DNA from: Rhodococcus tibetensis
GTDB lineage: Bacteria > Actinomycetota > Actinomycetes > Mycobacteriales > Mycobacteriaceae
DNA length: 64,000 nucleotides
Direction of reading: 5' to 3'
Assembly (NCBI RefSeq): GCF_024438035.1
Contig: NZ_JANFQF010000013.1
Span: 123,993-187,992, forward strand
The notes beneath the pieces are model-generated. The model was not told the DNA's origin, searched no databases, and saw only the letters and a program-made list of their open reading frames with translations. Position 1 is the stretch's first letter; every line of letters begins with the position of its first letter. Shown here piece after piece: positions 60,582 through 64,000 of this stretch. The translations under genes and the position numbers were made by a program.

Positions 60582-61772
60582 GTGATCTGGCCGGAGCACC
60601 GTACCGAGACTCGGGACTGGAACCCTCGTCATCGGCAGGGTTCGCGGGCTGACCGCACCCTGGAGACCGTCGACGTCTCGATCCCGCCGATGATCGGCTC
60701 CCTCGACTGCGATCTGGTCGGGACTGTTGCCCGCGCGCACGAGGAGGCGGTCATCGCTGTGGCCCGCCTCGAAGCAGGCTTCGGCGAGCACCTGGCGCCG
60801 CTGTCGGACTTCCTGCTGCGCAGCGAGTCGGTGGCCTCGTCGAAGATCGAGCACATCGACGCGGGCTGGCGGGCGTTCGGCAAGGCGCTGGCCGGCGGCA
60901 AGGCCAGCGAGGAGGCCAAGTCCCAGCTCGCCGCCGTGAAGGCTCTCATCGCGATGGTCGACGCGGCCGGCGATGGCCCGATCACCGGTGACACGCTGCT
61001 CGGTGCGCACCGGTTGCTGATGGCACCGGATTACTACACCGCCCGCGATTCCGGTCAGGTCCGCGAGGTGCAGAACTGGATCGGCGGCAGCGACTACACC
61101 CCGATCGACGCGCTGTTCGTGCCCCCGCCACCGGAACTGGTCGACGAGCTGATGGCGGATCTGTTGGAGTTCGCGAACCGCATCGACCTGCCGATCCTCG
61201 CGCAGGCCGCGATCGCGCACGCCCAGTTCGAGTCCATCCATCCGTTCACCGATGGCAACGGGCGCATCGGCCGCGCCCTGATCAGCGCGATCCTGCGGCG
61301 CCGCGGCCTGACCCACCGGGTCACCGTCCCGTTGGCGTCGGTGATGCTCGCCGATACTCGCCGCTACTTCGACCGCCTGACCCGCTACCGCTCGGGGGAT
61401 GCCGACGGGTTCGTCGAGTACGTCGCCCGCGCGGCGATCGTTTCCAGCGAGGCCGCGCAGGACTCTGCCCGCGCACTGGCCGAACTCCCCGGTCATTGGC
61501 GGGACATCGCCCGGCCGCGCAGCAACTCCGCCGACGAGAAGATCATCGACGCCCTGCTCGATACGCCGATCTTCAGCGCCGATACCGCCCAGCGGATCAC
61601 CGGCACCACCGATGCCAGCGCGTACCGCGCGCTCGGCCGGCTCACTGCGGCCGGGGTGCTCGAGGTGCTGTCCGAGAGCAAGCGCAACCAGATCTGGGCC
61701 GCCACCGCCGTGCTCGCCGAACTCGACGCGCTGAGCACCGCGATCGGCAGGCGCACCACCGAGCACCTGTAG
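60582..61772 (+). CDS. Fic-family AMP-transferase
   Basis: A 396-residue class II-type Fic protein. The inhibitory helix motif, usually [S/T]-x3-E-[G/N], appears as SSKIEH at residues 86-91 with His in place of Gly or Asn. The catalytic loop is HPFTDGNGRIGRA (His220 to Arg231). A winged-helix-like end follows (FSADTAQRITGTTDASAYRA). Fic enzymes put AMP on hydroxyls of target proteins and are often self-limiting stress or toxin proteins. GTG 60582 (GTG ATC TGG) follows GGGGGAGG. The HTH may let it control its own promoter. Confidence 0.9.
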   Translation: MIWPEHRTETRDWNPRHRQGSRADRTLETVDVSIPPMIGSLDCDLVGTVARAHEEAVIAVARLEAGFGEHLAPLSDFLLRSESVASSKIEHIDAGWRAFGKALAGGKASEEAKSQLAAVKALIAMVDAAGDGPITGDTLLGAHRLLMAPDYYTARDSGQVREVQNWIGGSDYTPIDALFVPPPPELVDELMADLLEFANRIDLPILAQAAIAHAQFESIHPFTDGNGRIGRALISAILRRRGLTHRVTVPLASVMLADTRRYFDRLTRYRSGDADGFVEYVARAAIVSSEAAQDSARALAELPGHWRDIARPRSNSADEKIIDALLDTPIFSADTAQRITGTTDASAYRALGRLTAAGVLEVLSESKRNQIWAATAVLAELDALSTAIGRRTTEHL

Positions 61773-62605
61773 CCGCCCGCAGGGCCCGCCGTTCTGCGTC
61801 CTCGGCTCCATCGCGGCGACGGGTGCTGGGTTAGGGCCCTGGCGGAGGTGTTGGCTGATCCGGATCATCGTTCGTGGCTGTCGCTGTCGGTGCCGGTGCC
61901 GGTGCAGCGCCGACGGCGAGGGCGAGGGCGTGAGGCGTTGCTGCTGCTGGTTCGGGAGCCGACGGAGAGCTCCGCAGTAGCAACGAAATACACGGTAGCG
62001 CAGAACCTGCCACTGTCGGCTGCGGCTCTGCCGGGCCACGGACGTGGCGGCGATGGAAAGCCCCACCGAGGGCGGCGCGGGTGACCCTGGACACGAAAGG
62101 CGGAGGCGCTGAACGCCCGTCGTTGGTACCACTGCAGCGCGAACGCGTCCGGTGGTGTCGAGGTTGAGCGCATTGCTCCCGGTCCCCACGCCTGGAACCG
62201 GATGCCGGTACGGCGTGTTTTGCGCGGTTCACTGCTGTGGTTCGGCGCGGGCCGGGGCTCATGTGCGCCCAGCCGGCCGTCCGCGGTCACCCCGGCCTGA
62301 GTATGGTGCGCAAAACCACAGGACGACGACCGTGTGTACCGGCGGAACGTCTCCGGGCGGAGGTTCCGGCGCTGCCGGAGCGGCCGTATTCGAGGCGCGC
62401 CGGACGGACCACTCATTGCCCGGTACCCGCTCACCGGTGACCGGAAGGACGCTTCGGCGAGGTGAATGCCGGGCATCGGTGGATTCCGTCCTGTCGATTG
62501 CGGAGGGGTTCGCGGAACGCGACAGCGAATCTCGTGGCTCTGCCGCCCGAATGTCGGTGCCGCGGGCTAGCGTCGAGTGGGTACCCGGCAGACGGAGGAG
62601 CAGCG
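61773..62605. other. Gap without a supported gene
   Basis: About 830 bp between the Fic and VOC genes. Open frames on both strands are rich in Arg/Pro and look like shadows of GC-rich non-coding DNA. Nothing recognised. Confidence 0.5.
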
Positions 62606-63382
62606 ATGAGCGCGGTCACGACGAATCAACCACTCGGTACCCCCACCTGGATCGACCTGGGCATCCCGGATCTGGACCGGGCGATGGCGTTCTACGGGTC
62701 GGTCTTCGGTTGGGAGTTCGACGTGGGTCCCGAGGAGTACGGCAGGTACACGATGTGTCTGCTCGGCGGCAAGAGGGTCGCCGCGCTGATGCCGAATCCC
62801 GACGAGAACGCGACCGAGTTCTGGTGGAACGTCTATCTGGCGACGGATGATCTCGATGCGACGGCCGCTCGGTCCGCAGCCGCGGGCGGCGCGCCGTTGA
62901 TGGAGCCGATGGACATCGCCGACCAGGGTCGGATGGCGATGGTGCGGGATCCGTCCGGTGCGCAGTTCGGACTGTGGCAGGGGCGGGCACACGTCGGCTG
63001 CGAACTCGTGAACGAGCCGAACACGTTGTTGCGCAACGACTTGGTGACCCCGAATCCGGGCCCGGCGCGGGAATTCTACGCGGCGGTCTTCGACTTCACG
63101 TTGGACGGGAACGACGACCTGCCCGGCGTGGACTTCACCTTTCTGCGCAGACCGGATGGGCACGAGATCGGCGGCATCGTGGGCGATCCGGCCGCGTCGG
63201 TGTCCTCCTGGGGCACGCTGTTCCAGGTGGCCGATACCGACGCGGCCGTTGCCGCGGTCCGGGCCGGCGGGGGTACCGCGGAGGATCCGACGGACATGGT
63301 GTACGGGCGGACCGCGGATGTCACCGATCCGTTCGGTGCGAAGTTCACGGTGGGTTCCCCGCTGCCGGGTGCACAGGGGTAG
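62606..63382 (+). CDS. VOC-family (glyoxalase-like) protein, two repeats
   Basis: A 258-residue protein with two VOC domains: TPTWIDLGIPDLDRAMAFYG to about residue 125 (AMVRDPSGAQFGLWQGRAH), and LRNDLVTPNPGPAREFYAAV to the end (ADVTDPFGAKFTVG). Typical actinobacterial hydroxylase/glyoxalase-like proteins of this size have unknown substrates; they may bind or modify small hydrophobic compounds. GGAGGAG lies just upstream of ATG 62606, and the longer in-frame starts lack this. Confidence 0.85.
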   Translation: MSAVTTNQPLGTPTWIDLGIPDLDRAMAFYGSVFGWEFDVGPEEYGRYTMCLLGGKRVAALMPNPDENATEFWWNVYLATDDLDATAARSAAAGGAPLMEPMDIADQGRMAMVRDPSGAQFGLWQGRAHVGCELVNEPNTLLRNDLVTPNPGPAREFYAAVFDFTLDGNDDLPGVDFTFLRRPDGHEIGGIVGDPAASVSSWGTLFQVADTDAAVAAVRAGGGTAEDPTDMVYGRTADVTDPFGAKFTVGSPLPGAQG

Positions 63383-64000
63383 ACGCTGGTCCGGCTGCCC
63401 CGCCCACGACGGGTGCGTGCGAGGTGGTGCCGAGGGTGATCTCGGGCCGTCGGCCGAATGATGTCGAACCAGTCCTCGTGCAGCGGAAACTCACCGAACA
63501 GGCCGTCGCATTCCGGGCATCAGCGGGGCGCGGCCACACTCACCGCAAGGACGCCGATCCCACGCGCCAGACGAAGGTGATCAAGGCGCCGACCGCGAAA
63601 GGTGGCGGGCCGCGGCGCGGAGGTGGCTGGCGAGTTCGTGGAGTACGTGACCCGGAATGCGCCGCGACAGGAGTGGGCGCTGATCGCGAAGCTACTTCTC
63701 GATGAGGCGTTCGCCGACCCGGTGCGAACTCGTGCCGCGGACCTCGCGGAGGCGGCGGCCGAGCGGCGGCAGTCGTTGCTCGAGCAGGTGGCCACCCTCA
63801 AGGCTGGGGAGGCGGGCCGGGTGCTGGCACCGCGGGCGGGGAGTCGCGGACCCTGGTGAAGAAGTTGCGGGATGAGGGGGTACCGCTACAGCGGAGCGGG
63901 TGGTGGCCGCGTAGGCGGCGGTGATCACCGCCGCCCTGCCCAGCTGCTCACCTCGCAGGGCTGCCTGGATCCGATCGGTCTTGGTCTCGATGTCGCGGCG
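63383..64000. other. Right end, one possible hypothetical ORF at 63602-63859
   Basis: An 85-residue frame at 63602-63859 has a helical, Ala/Glu/Arg-rich sequence (QEWALIAKLLLDEAFADPVR, AAAERRQSLLEQVATLKAGE) that could be coding, but it has no good RBS and no family. The rest shows no gene that I can support; the window ends in it. Confidence 0.3.

Noticed and set aside
1..64000. tRNA or rRNA genes
   Set aside because: I looked for T-loop/CCA-like and rRNA signatures by eye and found none; a tRNAscan-SE or Infernal run would be decisive.

Overview
The window is high-GC actinobacterial DNA, most likely a Rhodococcus or a close mycolic-acid relative. The reasons are HbhA with its usual neighbours, a SigF/RsbW stress module with a GGTTT/GGTAT-type promoter, duplicated fatty-acid/steroid-type acyl-CoA genes, an IS1081-like element, frequent GTG/TTG starts and many ATGA/GTGA gene overlaps.

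Layout. 1-14.7 kb is chromosome-like housekeeping and stress sequence: the end of a 3-hydroxybutyryl-CoA dehydrogenase; a full-length MetE homologue whose zinc ligands are replaced; an alcohol dehydrogenase; sigF-rsbW; GAF-ANTAR and STAS regulators; a GT4 glycosyltransferase; small membrane proteins; PPK2; then a TetR / DUF445 / HTH / hbhA / DUF2516 block in the order known from Mycobacterium tuberculosis Rv0472c-Rv0476. Synteny stops there: 14.7-17.6 kb is a run of decayed genes (a small accessory gene, a TerD-VWA gene, a glycerate kinase). 17.7-21.7 kb is an acyl-CoA dehydrogenase pair with an enoyl-CoA hydratase and a divergent IclR regulator. 21.7-28.9 kb is gene-poor, with an SPW membrane protein, a 3-ketosteroid-dehydrogenase-like flavoprotein, a small membrane protein with a divergent TetR, and broken monooxygenase and PIN-toxin genes.

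28.9-55.7 kb is the core of the window: a catabolic island of about 27 kb. Its first operon (korAB, 3-hydroxyacyl-CoA dehydrogenase, acyl-CoA ligase, SDR, luciferase-like flavoprotein, TetR) and its last operon (P450, alcohol and aldehyde dehydrogenases, 2Fe-2S reductase, fused CoA-transferase, DUF3263) begin at near-identical promoters that carry the same 16-bp perfect palindrome between -35 and -10. Between them lies a Rieske oxygenase / NTF2-like / KstD-like / ferredoxin module, followed by a meta-cleavage set (GalB-like hydratase, RraA-type aldolase, FAH-family enzyme, LigB-type extradiol dioxygenase), an enoyl-CoA hydratase and an MFS importer. The genes fit uptake, hydroxylation, dehydrogenation and ring cleavage of a cyclic carboxylate, then CoA-dependent degradation to central metabolites. 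The substrate cannot be read from the sequence.

55.7-64 kb is an accessory, IS-scarred end: a frameshifted IS1081-like element next to a truncated second IS256-family transposase; a 458-residue protein with four copies of the Lsr2 DNA-binding domain on long Lys/Ala/Pro histone-H1-like linkers; small ORFs, one resembling an antitoxin C-terminus; a Fic AMP-transferase behind three phased TACGTT repeats; and a VOC protein. The tandem-Lsr2 protein, the shared-palindrome regulon and the zinc-less MetE homologue are the most promising undescribed items.
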